A stretch of DNA of 64,000 nt, from assembly GCF_025847275.1 (NCBI RefSeq), contig NZ_JAOZEV010000006.1:124001-188000 (forward strand). Reading direction: 5' to 3'. A program made the position numbers and the translations under genes. Shown piece after piece: positions 44,776-54,048 of this stretch. Position 1 is the first letter of the stretch; the number at the start of each line of letters is the position of its first letter. The stretch is from Flavobacterium frigoritolerans (GTDB lineage Bacteria; Bacteroidota; Bacteroidia; Flavobacteriales; Flavobacteriaceae). The notes beneath the pieces are model-generated. The model did no database searches. It saw nothing but the letters and a program-made list of their open reading frames with translations, and was not told the origin of the DNA.

Positions 44776-46029
44776 ATGCTAAATTCTATCTTCCGAAATT
44801 TAATTTTCATTCTTATTTTTACTTCGGCAACAGCCCAAGTACAATCTGAAACCATCCCTCCCTATAACATCAAAACTGTTTCGTTTGTACAAAGCGGGCA
44901 AAATGTTGTTCCAATATTCGAATTGGGAAGTGAGATTCAGCTGCAATTTGATGACCTCTTTGGCAATGAAGCCGATTATTACTATGAAATAACGCACTGC
45001 GATTATAATTGGATTCCTTCAGACATTCCAAAAACAGAATACCTACAAGGATTTGATGGGCAAAGAATCGTCAATTACACCAACTCCTTTAATACATTAC
45101 AAATATATTCGCATTATAAAATTTCTTTTCCAAATCCAAACACCCAATTATTAATTACTGGTAACTACATTATCAAAATCCTGAATGAAGATAAAGAAGT
45201 TGTATTTTCTAAAAAGTTTATTGTATATGAAAATCTAGTCACAGTTCCTGCTCAGGTAAAAAGAAGCCGAACCGTAAGTAATATCGAATACAAACATAAT
45301 TTAGATTTTACTATAAAATCTAGCTCCCTCAACTTTCAAACTCCTTTACAGAGTGTAAAAGTACTTTTATTACAAAATGGCAATTTTAACACTGCAATAA
45401 AAAACGTACCTCCACAATACACTATCGGGAATGACTTGATATACAAATACAACAATGAAACCCAATTCTGGGCTGGAAATGAATTTTTATATTTTGAGAA
45501 TAAAGACATCCGTAACGCTGGTAATAATGTAGGAAGAGTCGATTCGAGCAAAGACATTTACAACTCCTACTTATATACTAACCAAGCCAGAGGAAACTTT
45601 CCATACACAAACTATCAGGATATAAATGGCAACTTTGTTGTAAAAAATATAAACGCCTCAAACAATGAGGTCGAAGCCGATTATGCTTGGGTTTACTTTA
45701 CACTTTCGGCACCCGCTTTCCGACTTAACAAAGACATTTATGTTAACGGAATGTTTAATAATTACGGTTTGACTCCTGAGAATAAAATGGAATACAATAC
45801 CGAAAAAGGGGTTTATGAAAAAGCAATAATGATAAAGCAAGGATTTACGAATTACCAATATCAAATAGCTGATAAAAAAGGAGCAATAGATTTTGAAAAT
45901 GCAATTGATGGTAATTTTTTCCAAACCGAGAATGAATATACTATATTGGTTTATTATCGTGAGAATAGTGACCGTTATGATCATGTAATCGGAAAAGGAT
46001 CTGCTAACTCATTGAATATCATTAATTAA
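44776..46029 (+). CDS. Type IX secretion system Plug protein (DUF5103)
   Basis: 417 residues with a signal peptide (about 1-20, ending TAQ). The N-terminal half (IKTVSFVQSGQNVVPIFELG, later YYYEITHCDYNW and EYLQGFDGQRIVNY) is the DUF5103 / T9SS plug N-terminal domain. The C-terminal half is a second beta-sandwich (INVNGMFNNY-like DIYVNGMFNNYGLTP). In F. johnsoniae the Plug protein closes the periplasmic end of the SprA channel when PorV is absent. The gene is away from other T9SS genes, as is usual for this scattered system. apaG follows with its own promoter. Confidence 0.87.
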   Translation: MLNSIFRNLIFILIFTSATAQVQSETIPPYNIKTVSFVQSGQNVVPIFELGSEIQLQFDDLFGNEADYYYEITHCDYNWIPSDIPKTEYLQGFDGQRIVNYTNSFNTLQIYSHYKISFPNPNTQLLITGNYIIKILNEDKEVVFSKKFIVYENLVTVPAQVKRSRTVSNIEYKHNLDFTIKSSSLNFQTPLQSVKVLLLQNGNFNTAIKNVPPQYTIGNDLIYKYNNETQFWAGNEFLYFENKDIRNAGNNVGRVDSSKDIYNSYLYTNQARGNFPYTNYQDINGNFVVKNINASNNEVEADYAWVYFTLSAPAFRLNKDIYVNGMFNNYGLTPENKMEYNTEKGVYEKAIMIKQGFTNYQYQIADKKGAIDFENAIDGNFFQTENEYTILVYYRENSDRYDHVIGKGSANSLNIIN

Positions 46030-46070
46030 AAAACATTTTAGAAATGATTCTTTTGAATCGATTTTTTTTG

Positions 46071-46078
46071 TAAATTTG
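46071..46078 (+). promoter_or_regulatory. Predicted -7 promoter element of apaG
   Basis: TAAATTTG matches TAnnTTTG exactly, 31 bp before the apaG ATG. Confidence 0.55.
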
Positions 46079-46109
46079 CTTCTATTACGCACATATATAA
46101 CACTTTAGT

Positions 46110-46496
46110 ATGGTTTCTCAAATAACAAGAGGCATAAAAATATCCGTTTTAACTAGTTTTGAAGGAACCTACTTCAAGAACTACAAGATTCATTTTGCCT
46201 TTAGCTATGTGGTTACTATTGAGAACCATAGCAAGGATTCCGTGCAACTTACTTCCCGCCATTGGGAAATCTTTGATTCGCTAAACGATATCGAAATAGT
46301 TGACGGTGAAGGCGTAATAGGCAAAAAACCAGTTTTAAAACCTGGCGAATTCCACACCTACAGTTCAGGTTGTTTATTATCATCTCCTTATGGAGCAATG
46401 AAAGGATATTTCAATATGGTGAACTTCACTACTACAAAAATTTTCAAAGTTATAGTACCTACTTTTAGAATGTGCGCACCATTTGCACTGAACTAA
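46110..46496 (+). CDS. apaG: ApaG-domain protein
   Basis: 128-residue single-domain protein with the fibronectin-like ApaG fold. The typical segments are FAYVVTIEN-like FAFSYVVTIENHS, LTSRHWEIFDS, VVDGEGVIGKKPVLKPGE and the GAMKGYFNM loop near the C-terminus. ApaG was linked to Co2+/Mg2+ efflux in Salmonella, but the biochemical function is not settled. Length and sequence are normal for the family. Confidence 0.94.
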   Translation: MVSQITRGIKISVLTSFEGTYFKNYKIHFAFSYVVTIENHSKDSVQLTSRHWEIFDSLNDIEIVDGEGVIGKKPVLKPGEFHTYSSGCLLSSPYGAMKGYFNMVNFTTTKIFKVIVPTFRMCAPFALN

Positions 46497-46567
46497 TTTC
46501 TTTATTGCATCGAAATATTTTATAATTAACTTATAACAAAATTATCAGATTATTAATTTAACCTTCG

Positions 46568-46575
46568 TACTTTTG
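46568..46575 (+). promoter_or_regulatory. Predicted -7 promoter element of pruA
   Basis: TACTTTTG matches TAnnTTTG exactly, 73 bp before the preferred start at 46649. A longer frame from the ATG at 46601 would also lie downstream of it. Confidence 0.55.
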
Positions 46576-46648
46576 TAGAGCGTTAGATAATTCGTATAAA
46601 ATGAATTATCCAACTGTTAATTTGTCTAATTATCTAATTTTAAACAAT

Positions 46649-48277
46649 ATGCTAAAAGGATTTTTTCATGTACCTAAAGCGGTAAACGAACCCGTAAAAG
46701 GATATGCACCAAACTCGCCAGAAAAAGCAGCAGTACAAGCAGCTTATACTACAATGTGGAATTCTAAAATTGATGTTCCGTTATACATTGGAAGTGAAGA
46801 AATTAAAACTGGAAACACTAGAAACATAACGGCACCTCATGACCACAAACATGTAGTAGGAACTTACCACCTAGCCGAAAAAACACATATAGAAAAAGCA
46901 ATTGCTAATGCGCTTGAAGCAAAAGATGCATGGGCAAACATGGCATGGGAACAACGTGCTGCTATTTTCTTAAAAGCTGCTGAACTTATTGCTGGTCCTT
47001 ACAGAGCTAGAATAAATGCAGCTACAATGATCGGACAATCAAAAAACATTCACCAAGCAGAAATTGATGCTTCTTGTGAATTAATTGATTTCTTGCGTTA
47101 CAATGTAGAGTTTATGACTCAAATTTATGCAGATCAGCCAAAATCAGATTCTACAACATGGAATCGTCTTGAATACAGACCTTTAGAAGGTTTTGTATAC
47201 GCAATTACTCCTTTTAACTTTACAGCTATCGCTGCAAATCTTCCTGCAAGTGCTGCAATGATGGGGAATGTTGTTATCTGGAAACCAAGTGATAGTCAAG
47301 TATTCTCTACTAAAATCATTATCGACGTTTTCAAAGAAGCTGGAGTTCCTGATGGAGTAATAAACGTTGTTTTTGGTGATGCATTAATGATTACTGATAC
47401 TGTATTAGCAAGTCGTGATTTTGCTGGAGTACACTTTACAGGTTCAACTCATGTATTCAAAGATATTTGGGCAAAAATCGGTGCAAACATTCACAATTAC
47501 AGAACATACCCAAGAATAGTAGGTGAAACTGGTGGTAAAGATTTTATCATTGCTCATCCAAGTGCTAATGCTAAACAAGTATCAACAGGAATTGTACGTG
47601 GTGCATTCGAGTTCCAAGGACAAAAATGTTCTGCAGCATCAAGAGCTTATATTCCACAAAGTTTATGGCCAACTATCAAAGAACAATTAATTACTGATGT
47701 GAAATCTATGAAAATGGGGTCACCAGAAGATTTTGGTAACTTTATTACTGCTGTTATTCACGAAGGTTCTTTTGATAAATTAGCTAGTTTTATTGATCAA
47801 GCTAAAAAAGATGCTGATGCAGAAATAATCGTTGGAGGAAATTACGATAAATCTGTTGGATACTTTATTGAGCCAACGGTAATTGTAACTACTAATCCAA
47901 AATACACAACAATGGAAACTGAATTATTCGGACCAGTTATTACTATATATGTGTATGAAGATGCAAAATGGGAAGAGACTTTAGAATTAGTTGATAATAC
48001 TTCTGAATATGCTCTTACTGGAGCAGTCTTTAGTCAAGATCGTTATGCTATTGAAGTAGCTACAACAAAATTACAGAATGCTGCTGGTAACTTCTATATT
48101 AATGACAAACCAACAGGAGCAGTTGTAGGAATGCAACCATTTGGTGGTGCAAGAGCATCAGGAACAAATGATAAAGCAGGTTCTGCATTAAATTTATTAC
48201 GTTGGGCTTCTCCAAGAACAATAAAAGAAACTTTTGTAACTCCAGAAGATTATAGATATCCATTTTTAGGAGAATAA
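46649..48277 (+). CDS. pruA: L-glutamate gamma-semialdehyde dehydrogenase
   Basis: Second step of proline breakdown: oxidises glutamate semialdehyde (from P5C) to glutamate with NAD. 542 residues from the ATG at 46649, chosen because MLKGFFHVPKAVNEPVKGY is the family start; 16 extra residues from 46601 have no family match. The active-site Cys is in FQGQKCSAASR and the general base Glu in VGETGGKDF. The long N-terminal domain marks it as the P5C dehydrogenase type rather than a generic aldehyde dehydrogenase. No proline dehydrogenase gene is adjacent. Confidence 0.95.
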   Translation: MLKGFFHVPKAVNEPVKGYAPNSPEKAAVQAAYTTMWNSKIDVPLYIGSEEIKTGNTRNITAPHDHKHVVGTYHLAEKTHIEKAIANALEAKDAWANMAWEQRAAIFLKAAELIAGPYRARINAATMIGQSKNIHQAEIDASCELIDFLRYNVEFMTQIYADQPKSDSTTWNRLEYRPLEGFVYAITPFNFTAIAANLPASAAMMGNVVIWKPSDSQVFSTKIIIDVFKEAGVPDGVINVVFGDALMITDTVLASRDFAGVHFTGSTHVFKDIWAKIGANIHNYRTYPRIVGETGGKDFIIAHPSANAKQVSTGIVRGAFEFQGQKCSAASRAYIPQSLWPTIKEQLITDVKSMKMGSPEDFGNFITAVIHEGSFDKLASFIDQAKKDADAEIIVGGNYDKSVGYFIEPTVIVTTNPKYTTMETELFGPVITIYVYEDAKWEETLELVDNTSEYALTGAVFSQDRYAIEVATTKLQNAAGNFYINDKPTGAVVGMQPFGGARASGTNDKAGSALNLLRWASPRTIKETFVTPEDYRYPFLGE

Positions 48278-48298
48278 TCTCTAAAGTTTAAAAACTAT

Positions 48299-48346
48299 AA
48301 AACCCCACAAGCTTCAACTATTTTTGAAACTTGTGGGGTTTACTTT
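48299..48346 (+). terminator. Intrinsic terminator after pruA
   Basis: AAACCCCACAAG pairs with CTTGTGGGGTTT (one bulge region, loop about 18 nt), followed by T-rich sequence. The rest of the gap to 48574 is AT-rich with no gene that I can see. Confidence 0.8.
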
Positions 48347-48574
48347 TTCATAAAAATTTTAATCAAACATTATTTTGTTTGTAATATTTTTCACTCTTTA
48401 TTGATTTTCAGAAACATAGCACCTATAAAAAAAACCCTATCGTGTTATTTTTAAAACTTATCATTACATAGAAAAAATTAAGCTCGCATGTAAATTTGGA
48501 AATTCTTGATTAAACAAATAGACTTAAAAAATAAAGAATAAAATATTCGCACATAAATACTAAATTAAGCAATA

Positions 48575-49300
48575 ATGAAAAGTATAGAAAAAGCACCTAA
48601 AATAATCCGTGAAGCCAAAAGCATCAATCATCCAATTGATTTTAAATGGAATGGAAAAATAATGGAAAAACTTATCGATCCGGCAGAAAATCACAACAAG
48701 CTAGAACTTGCTTTAACAAGCATTAGTTATAAAGCTTCTTTAGGACTAACAGCAGCTCTACTTGAATGGATATATTGGCGTTATAAAAATCGTACCGAAT
48801 CATCTCAAGAAATGAAACAGCGTATCGAAGCTCTTTGGTGCTCAATATCACATCCCGAATACACTAAACCATTAGTTTTTGATCTCAACATGAATGCTCC
48901 TGCATCTGGACCTATAGACGGCCCACTTTGGGTTGCACTTATGAATGTGAGAATGATAGATGTACTACGCCGAAATGGTTCTTATAATCTTCAAAGTGAA
49001 ATTGTTGGCCTAGTATTACTAGTTCGCCATACCACTCCTAAGAAAAAAAAATTCAACAAATGGCTTAAAAGCAACTTAAAAAGACTTAATCTTTTATTTC
49101 CTTGTCAATATACTTATGACGATTATAATAATGAGGAAGCCTATAACCCTTCAGAAGAACCTGTAATATGCCGTGACTTTTTCTTTGATCCACTATACAA
49201 ATACACAATAAAATCTTCTGAGATTGCAATTAAGACTTTTGTTGCAAGGTTGGATTACGAAACAAATCCTTTTTTATGTTTTCCAAAAGAAGCTAGTTAA
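48575..49300 (+). CDS. Conserved-looking protein of unknown function
   Basis: 241 residues, no signal peptide or membrane segment, and no family I recognise. It looks mainly helical. Residues about 50-95 (ASLGLTAALLEWIYWRYKNR) and about 120-165 (GPLWVALMNVRMIDVLRRNG, then a Leu/Val-rich helix) could be two helical hairpins joined by a Pro/Gly loop (APASGPIDGP). A basic KKKKFNKWLKSNLKR segment and an acidic Asp/Asn/Glu loop follow. Codon use and AT content resemble the neighbours. It is flanked by terminators on both sides and so stands as a single-gene unit. Confidence 0.75.
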   Translation: MKSIEKAPKIIREAKSINHPIDFKWNGKIMEKLIDPAENHNKLELALTSISYKASLGLTAALLEWIYWRYKNRTESSQEMKQRIEALWCSISHPEYTKPLVFDLNMNAPASGPIDGPLWVALMNVRMIDVLRRNGSYNLQSEIVGLVLLVRHTTPKKKKFNKWLKSNLKRLNLLFPCQYTYDDYNNEEAYNPSEEPVICRDFFFDPLYKYTIKSSEIAIKTFVARLDYETNPFLCFPKEAS

Positions 49301-49316
49301 ATCAATCTATTTTTAT

Positions 49317-49364
49317 AAAAACCCACAACTTTAAAATGTCTTTAAATTTGTGGGTTTTCTTTTT
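49317..49364. terminator. Bidirectional intrinsic terminator
   Basis: AAAACCCACAA and TTTGTGGGTTTT, extended by a TTTAAA pair, form a long hairpin with T-run. It lies between the unknown 48575 gene and the convergent SMP-30-like gene. Confidence 0.8.
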
Positions 49365-49378
49365 AGTATAAACGAAGT

Positions 49379-50467
49379 CTATTTCCCTAATTCAAAACTA
49401 GAAATAGTATGAAAGGAATCTATTTCTGTATTCTTCTCCCCTTTAAAAGTATCATAGTTTACAACCAATAATTTTCCTTTATAAATTATCGTTTCACAAG
49501 GATTATCTAATTGTCCATCAGAACCATCTGCATTGCCATTTTCCCAAATTAAATGCATCGTATTCGTATTTAAATCCAACTGATGAACACTATTATTATC
49601 ATAATTAGCTATAAAAATAGAATTCCTTTGCTCGTCATAAAAAAAGCCATCACAACATTTTAATTTATCCGAATCAAAAACTACTTTCTTAGATTTTAGC
49701 TTACCGTCTTTTGTAAATTCAAGTTTTGTAATCACACCATCTCCAAAGTTCCCTGCATATAGATTCCCCTTTTTATCAAAAGCAATACCGTCAATTCCAA
49801 TAGTTCGTTTGGTTACTTCAGGCTTAAGAGTAAATGTGGTTACTAGATAATTGGGTTTCGTATTCTTATCCAAAATTATTTTCCCAGAATTTAATTCCTT
49901 TAACGAAAAACTATAAATCCCACTTTCTCTTCTATTCTCAAAAAGAGCATCAGTAATATAAACTCTATCTTTATACCACCTTACAGCTTCTCCAAAATTG
50001 AAGCCTTCTGCCAGAACCTCGGCATATTTAGGCTTTCCATTCTCAACTACAACCCTTATCAATCTAGAAAAATTTTCATTATCAGTAAAAAACTGATTAT
50101 CCATTAAATACAAATTTCCGTCAGGACCAAATTCCATTCCCATAGGATGTACTTTCTTCGTTATGGGATGTACTGGTAATTTATCAAACCATGTTATGGG
50201 TTTATCATTTTCATCAAAAGTTAGAATCTTACTTCCGTGCTTTTCAAAAGTTACCGGATTAGTAATTGACAAATAAAGATTCCCTTTTTTATCCAAAGCC
50301 ATACCGTCGGGAGTTTGACACGTTTCGCCCAAATCGGCAAATAAGGTTGGCTTAATTGTTTTCGAAACTTCACTATAAGTAATCTCTTGCTTGCTTTCTT
50401 GTGAAAATAAATTTACGGTATTCATTAAAATCAGAATACCAAGTACGTTTTTAATCATTGTGTTCAT
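49379..50467 (-). CDS. SMP-30/gluconolactonase-like beta-propeller protein, exported
   Basis: 362 residues with a signal peptide (about 1-22, ending FSQ). Repeated blade motifs such as GMALDKKGNLYLSI, GMEFGPDGNLYLMD and GIAFDKKGNLYAGNFGDG indicate a six-bladed SMP-30/NHL-like propeller. Family members hydrolyse lactones or bind ligands; the metal-binding acidic residues cannot be assigned by eye. Met4 (50458) is an alternative start. A double Cys (KCCDG) sits in blade four or five. Monocistronic. Confidence 0.82.
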   Translation of the reverse strand: MNTMIKNVLGILILMNTVNLFSQESKQEITYSEVSKTIKPTLFADLGETCQTPDGMALDKKGNLYLSITNPVTFEKHGSKILTFDENDKPITWFDKLPVHPITKKVHPMGMEFGPDGNLYLMDNQFFTDNENFSRLIRVVVENGKPKYAEVLAEGFNFGEAVRWYKDRVYITDALFENRRESGIYSFSLKELNSGKIILDKNTKPNYLVTTFTLKPEVTKRTIGIDGIAFDKKGNLYAGNFGDGVITKLEFTKDGKLKSKKVVFDSDKLKCCDGFFYDEQRNSIFIANYDNNSVHQLDLNTNTMHLIWENGNADGSDGQLDNPCETIIYKGKLLVVNYDTFKGEKNTEIDSFHTISSFELGK

Positions 50468-50779
50468 TTTGTTTTGGTTTAATTATTTTTGGATTGTTTT
50501 ATAACAGAATACTTTTTAGTTCATTTACTAAAAATAATGCGAATAGAAGAATCAGTTTTATCATGATTTATATATTTGAAAGCGAATATAATTCCAGAGT
50601 CAATTCGCTGTTTAGTGCGCAATCGAAAACACAGCTTTAGCATTCAAAAAATAGATTTTAGACGAATATTGCATTCGTATGCCCAAATGCTATTTTTGGA
50701 AGCAAAAACTCTTTATTTAAATCTAGGGACAAAGCATACCTCTATATTTTATTATCTTGTTCCCTCATAAAACATTATA
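50468..50779. other. Divergent intergenic region upstream of the LytS-type kinase gene
   Basis: 312 bp, AT-rich. It must contain the divergent promoters of the SMP-30-like gene and the kinase, but I find no exact TAnnTTTG at a convincing distance and no repeat. Short open frames here lack family features. Confidence 0.55.
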
Positions 50780-51832
50780 ATGAGTTTTTTAAAAAATATC
50801 GATCTAAAAAGAATTCTCTTCCATTGCATCTATTGGATTTCCTTTTTGCTTTTATATATTTCCAGCAAGTCTAATGACATTAGTTCTTATGACTTTACTT
50901 TTGTATATACATGGAAAGTCTTAGCACAAGCAACAGCCGGCTACGGATTAATTTATTGGATTATTCCTCAAACACTGGATAGAAAAAAATATTTACTTTT
51001 TATAGTTTTTGCCACAAGCTGGCTCTATCTTGTTTTTGCTGTTTTAATGATTTTTAAATACTATTATCTTGAACCAAAATTCCCAGGTTTCTTTGATGAT
51101 TGGCTTGGACACAAAATGTCTGTTCCCGAAAGATTAACTTCGTTTAAATTAATATTTAGAGAGTTTTCTTTTATCACTTATCCAATTATCATATTAGGTT
51201 TTATTAGTTTTAATCGCAAACAGCAACGCCTTTTAAAACTAGAAGAAGAGAAAAAATCGATGGAATTGAAAGTATTAAAGAATCAGTTAAATCCACATTT
51301 TCTTTTTAACACCCTTAATAATTTATACACATTAACGCTTAAAAAAGATGATAAAGCTCCCGAAGTAATTGCGAAACTATCCGAAATTCTGGACTTTGTA
51401 TTATACCGTTGCAATGAAGATTATGTTTCTATTGAAAAAGAAATTGCTTTAATTGAGAATTATATTGCTTTGGAAAAACTCCGCTATAGCGAAAACAGAT
51501 TAGATATTTCGTTTACCAAAAACATTCAGGAAAGTAACAAAATTTCACCTCTTATTATATTGACATTTATAGAAAATGCTTTTAAACATGGTGTAATCAA
51601 TGAAACGGAGAAAGCTACTATCATACTGAATTTAGAAAGCAAAAAAGGACAAATCTTTTTTAGTATCGAGAATACAAAACCTCAGAATAATTTTGCTACA
51701 ATTACTAATAAATCAAAAATTGGATTGGAAAATGTTCGAAAACAATTGGATTTATTATATCCAAAAAAACACAAATTAGAAATAGAAGAAACGCAATTTC
51801 TTTTTAAGGTTAAACTTAATCTTAATCTCTAA
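50780..51832 (+). CDS. LytS/YehU-type sensor histidine kinase
   Basis: 350 residues with four membrane segments in the first 145 residues, then a short linker helix and a His_kinase domain. The phospho-accepting His173 lies in LKNQLNPHFLFNTLN, the hallmark of this family. The ATP-binding domain follows with the N box (IENAFKHG) and a shortened G box (KSKIGLENVRKQL). There is no separate sensor domain, so the membrane part is the likely sensor. It forms a cluster with a hydrolase-TPR gene and a LytTR regulator. Confidence 0.9.
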   Translation: MSFLKNIDLKRILFHCIYWISFLLLYISSKSNDISSYDFTFVYTWKVLAQATAGYGLIYWIIPQTLDRKKYLLFIVFATSWLYLVFAVLMIFKYYYLEPKFPGFFDDWLGHKMSVPERLTSFKLIFREFSFITYPIIILGFISFNRKQQRLLKLEEEKKSMELKVLKNQLNPHFLFNTLNNLYTLTLKKDDKAPEVIAKLSEILDFVLYRCNEDYVSIEKEIALIENYIALEKLRYSENRLDISFTKNIQESNKISPLIILTFIENAFKHGVINETEKATIILNLESKKGQIFFSIENTKPQNNFATITNKSKIGLENVRKQLDLLYPKKHKLEIEETQFLFKVKLNLNL

Positions 51833-51877
51833 AATTTCAAAACAATTTTCTACAAAAAACTAACCCTCTCAACTTTT

Positions 51878-53044
51878 ATGAAAAAACACCTCCTAATTAG
51901 TCTTTTATCTATTTTCTGCTTTATCACCGCAAAAAGCCAATCTAAAACCGTTGATACGTTAGTCGATGTAGGGAATCACAAGATTCATTTTAAGATTGTA
52001 AAAGGCAAAGGTATACCTATACTTTTTGACTCTGGTGGCGGGAATGATGGTTCCGTTTGGAATTCTATTTTAAAACCAATTTCCGAAATAACAGATGCGA
52101 CTTTAATAACATACGACAGAGCTGGTTTTGGCACAAGCACCATCGATACTTTACAAACCAATGATGCTAAACAAGGAATTATAAGCAGTATTGAAGATTT
52201 AGAAATTGGCTTAAAAAAACTAGGATACGATAAAGAAATCATGCTTGTTTCACATTCTTATGGCGGTTATCTATCAACTCTTTATGCTACCAGACATCCT
52301 AAACTTGTAAAAGGGGTTGTATTAATCGATGTTAATCATAGCTATTTTGAAGACGGCTACATTGAAAAAGTATTAGCTACACAAGATAAACTTATACCAC
52401 AATGGAAAAAGAGCAATAAAGGCATTTATTATATGTCGGCAACTATTGCCAAAACTGTAAAAATAATGAGTAAGTTATCCATTCCTCAAAACATTCCAGT
52501 TGTTGATTTTGTCAACGGAATTCCTTTCTATAAAATACCCGATGAAATAGAGCGATGGAAAAATTGTCATAACAAATATGTCGAAAATAACCCTAACGTT
52601 ACCGGCATTATAGCTTATGGTTGCGGTCATGCTATTTGGATGGACAATCCCCCATTAGTAATTACAGCAATTACCAAAATGTATGCAAATAGTTCTAAAC
52701 AAAAAACTGAAATTCAAGAACGCGCTTTACAATACACAATACAGGCTTTTAACGAGGATAAAAAAGAGCAATTGGCACACAATAATTCCGAAGACGATTT
52801 GAACAATTGGGGATATGAATTATTACGTAAAAATGAAAATGAAAAGGCTGCCGAAGTCTTCAAATTAAATATGCTTTTAAATCCAAAAAGCGCCAATACC
52901 TATGACAGTTATGGCGAAGCTTTACTAAAAATCAATAAGAAAGAAGAAGCTATTGCAATGTATAAAAAATCTATAGAACTAAATCCTGAAAATAAAAACG
53001 GAAAAGAAGTTTTAGAACGCATAACAAAAGAAACTGCAAAATAA
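51878..53044 (+). CDS. Exported alpha/beta hydrolase fused to TPR repeats
   Basis: 388 residues. Signal peptide about 1-20. The alpha/beta hydrolase domain occupies about 25-270 with the nucleophile Ser127 in SHSYGG and the catalytic His in GYGCGHAIWMDNP-type GCGHAIW near 251. TPR helices occupy about 305-385 (NWGYELLRKNENEKAAEVFK, then AYDSYGEALLKI-like repeats). The oxyanion segment FDSGGGNDGSVW precedes. The gene lies between a LytS-type kinase and its LytTR regulator, suggesting a role in the same response, perhaps at the periplasmic side. Substrate unknown. Confidence 0.85.
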   Translation: MKKHLLISLLSIFCFITAKSQSKTVDTLVDVGNHKIHFKIVKGKGIPILFDSGGGNDGSVWNSILKPISEITDATLITYDRAGFGTSTIDTLQTNDAKQGIISSIEDLEIGLKKLGYDKEIMLVSHSYGGYLSTLYATRHPKLVKGVVLIDVNHSYFEDGYIEKVLATQDKLIPQWKKSNKGIYYMSATIAKTVKIMSKLSIPQNIPVVDFVNGIPFYKIPDEIERWKNCHNKYVENNPNVTGIIAYGCGHAIWMDNPPLVITAITKMYANSSKQKTEIQERALQYTIQAFNEDKKEQLAHNNSEDDLNNWGYELLRKNENEKAAEVFKLNMLLNPKSANTYDSYGEALLKINKKEEAIAMYKKSIELNPENKNGKEVLERITKETAK

Positions 53045-53110
53045 CTAGATTAGATTGCAAACAAATTTCAAAAAGGTTAAAATTGCATCTGTTAAACATA
53101 AAAAATTCAA

Positions 53111-53809
53111 ATGAAATATAAATGCATTATCATTGACGACGAGCCTTTGGCGAGAGAATTAATTACCTCTCACCTTCTAAATTTTGACAACTTCGAACTT
53201 GTCGATTCATTTGAAAATGCATTAAAGGCATATACTTTTTTAGAAACAAATACTGTAGATTTGATTTTTTTGGATATCGAAATGCCTTTATTAAAAGGAA
53301 ATGATTTTTTGAAAAAATTAAAAAATCCACCTAAGGTAATTTTCACAACTGCTTATCGCGAATATGCCATCGAAGGATATGAACTCAACGTTATTGATTA
53401 TCTTTTAAAACCAATTACTTTTGACCGTTTTTTTGTTTCAATAGAAAAATTCAAACAGTTTCAAAAACCTAAAAAAGAAGAGAAAGCAATTCCTGAAAAT
53501 CATATTTTTGTATCTAGTGGAAGTAGGAATATCAAAATAGTTTTTGAAGAAATCTTATACATCGAAAGTTTAAAAGATTATATCACAATACATCTTGAAA
53601 ACGATAAATCGCATCATCTCAAACAGAACATTTCTGCCTTCGAAAAATTACTAGATTCAAATTTTGTTCGAGTTCACCGTTCTTTTATTATTCAAACAAA
53701 AAAGCTAACTGCTTACTCTAAAAATGAAGTCGAAATAAACACAATAGAAATTCCAATAGGAAGTAGCTATAAAGAAAACTGGTTGGCCTATTTAAAAAAC
53801 ATCAAATAA
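53111..53809 (+). CDS. LytTR-family response regulator
   Basis: 232 residues. The receiver domain (1-120) has the acidic pair D9-D10 and the phospho-acceptor Asp55 in FLDIEMP, with Lys near 103 in YLLKPITFD. A LytTR DNA-binding domain occupies about 135-232 (IEILYIESLKDYITI-like EILYIESLKDYITIH and FVRVHRSFIIQ). It is the natural partner of the LytS-type kinase encoded 1.3 kb upstream. A terminator hairpin follows. Confidence 0.92.
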   Translation: MKYKCIIIDDEPLARELITSHLLNFDNFELVDSFENALKAYTFLETNTVDLIFLDIEMPLLKGNDFLKKLKNPPKVIFTTAYREYAIEGYELNVIDYLLKPITFDRFFVSIEKFKQFQKPKKEEKAIPENHIFVSSGSRNIKIVFEEILYIESLKDYITIHLENDKSHHLKQNISAFEKLLDSNFVRVHRSFIIQTKKLTAYSKNEVEINTIEIPIGSSYKENWLAYLKNIK

Positions 53810-53811
53810 TA

Positions 53812-53866
53812 TAAAACCCCACAAACTCAGAATAATTCTGAAACTTGAGGGGTTTTACTTTTTTTA
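53812..53866 (+). terminator. Intrinsic terminator after the LytTR gene
   Basis: AAAACCCC pairs with GGGGTTTT, extended by CAA/TTG and an inner TCAGAATAATTCTGA stem, with a T-run after it. Confidence 0.8.
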
Positions 53867-54048
53867 AAACATTAAAAAAAAACAGTTAGAATTAATTATA
53901 AATACATATAACCAGCTATGCGAAAGAAATATATTTCTTTTTGTATTCTCTTTTACACATAAAACCTATGTCTCTATGTGTTAAATAAAATTTTACGCGC
54001 CGAGCAAACCAAACAGATACAGTAATTACACGCAACAGATTAAATTAA

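Noticed and set aside
46040..46072. Terminator after the Plug gene
   Set aside because: A 5-bp stem (GATTC/GAATC) with a T-run is present, but it is too short to call confidently.
46601..46648. 16-residue extension of PruA
   Set aside because: There is no family match for the extra residues; the ATG at 46649 gives the expected start and length.
50458..50770. Two short plus-strand frames upstream of the LytS-type kinase
   Set aside because: About 60 codons each, overlapping each other, with compositions typical of translated AT-rich intergenic DNA and no recognisable feature.
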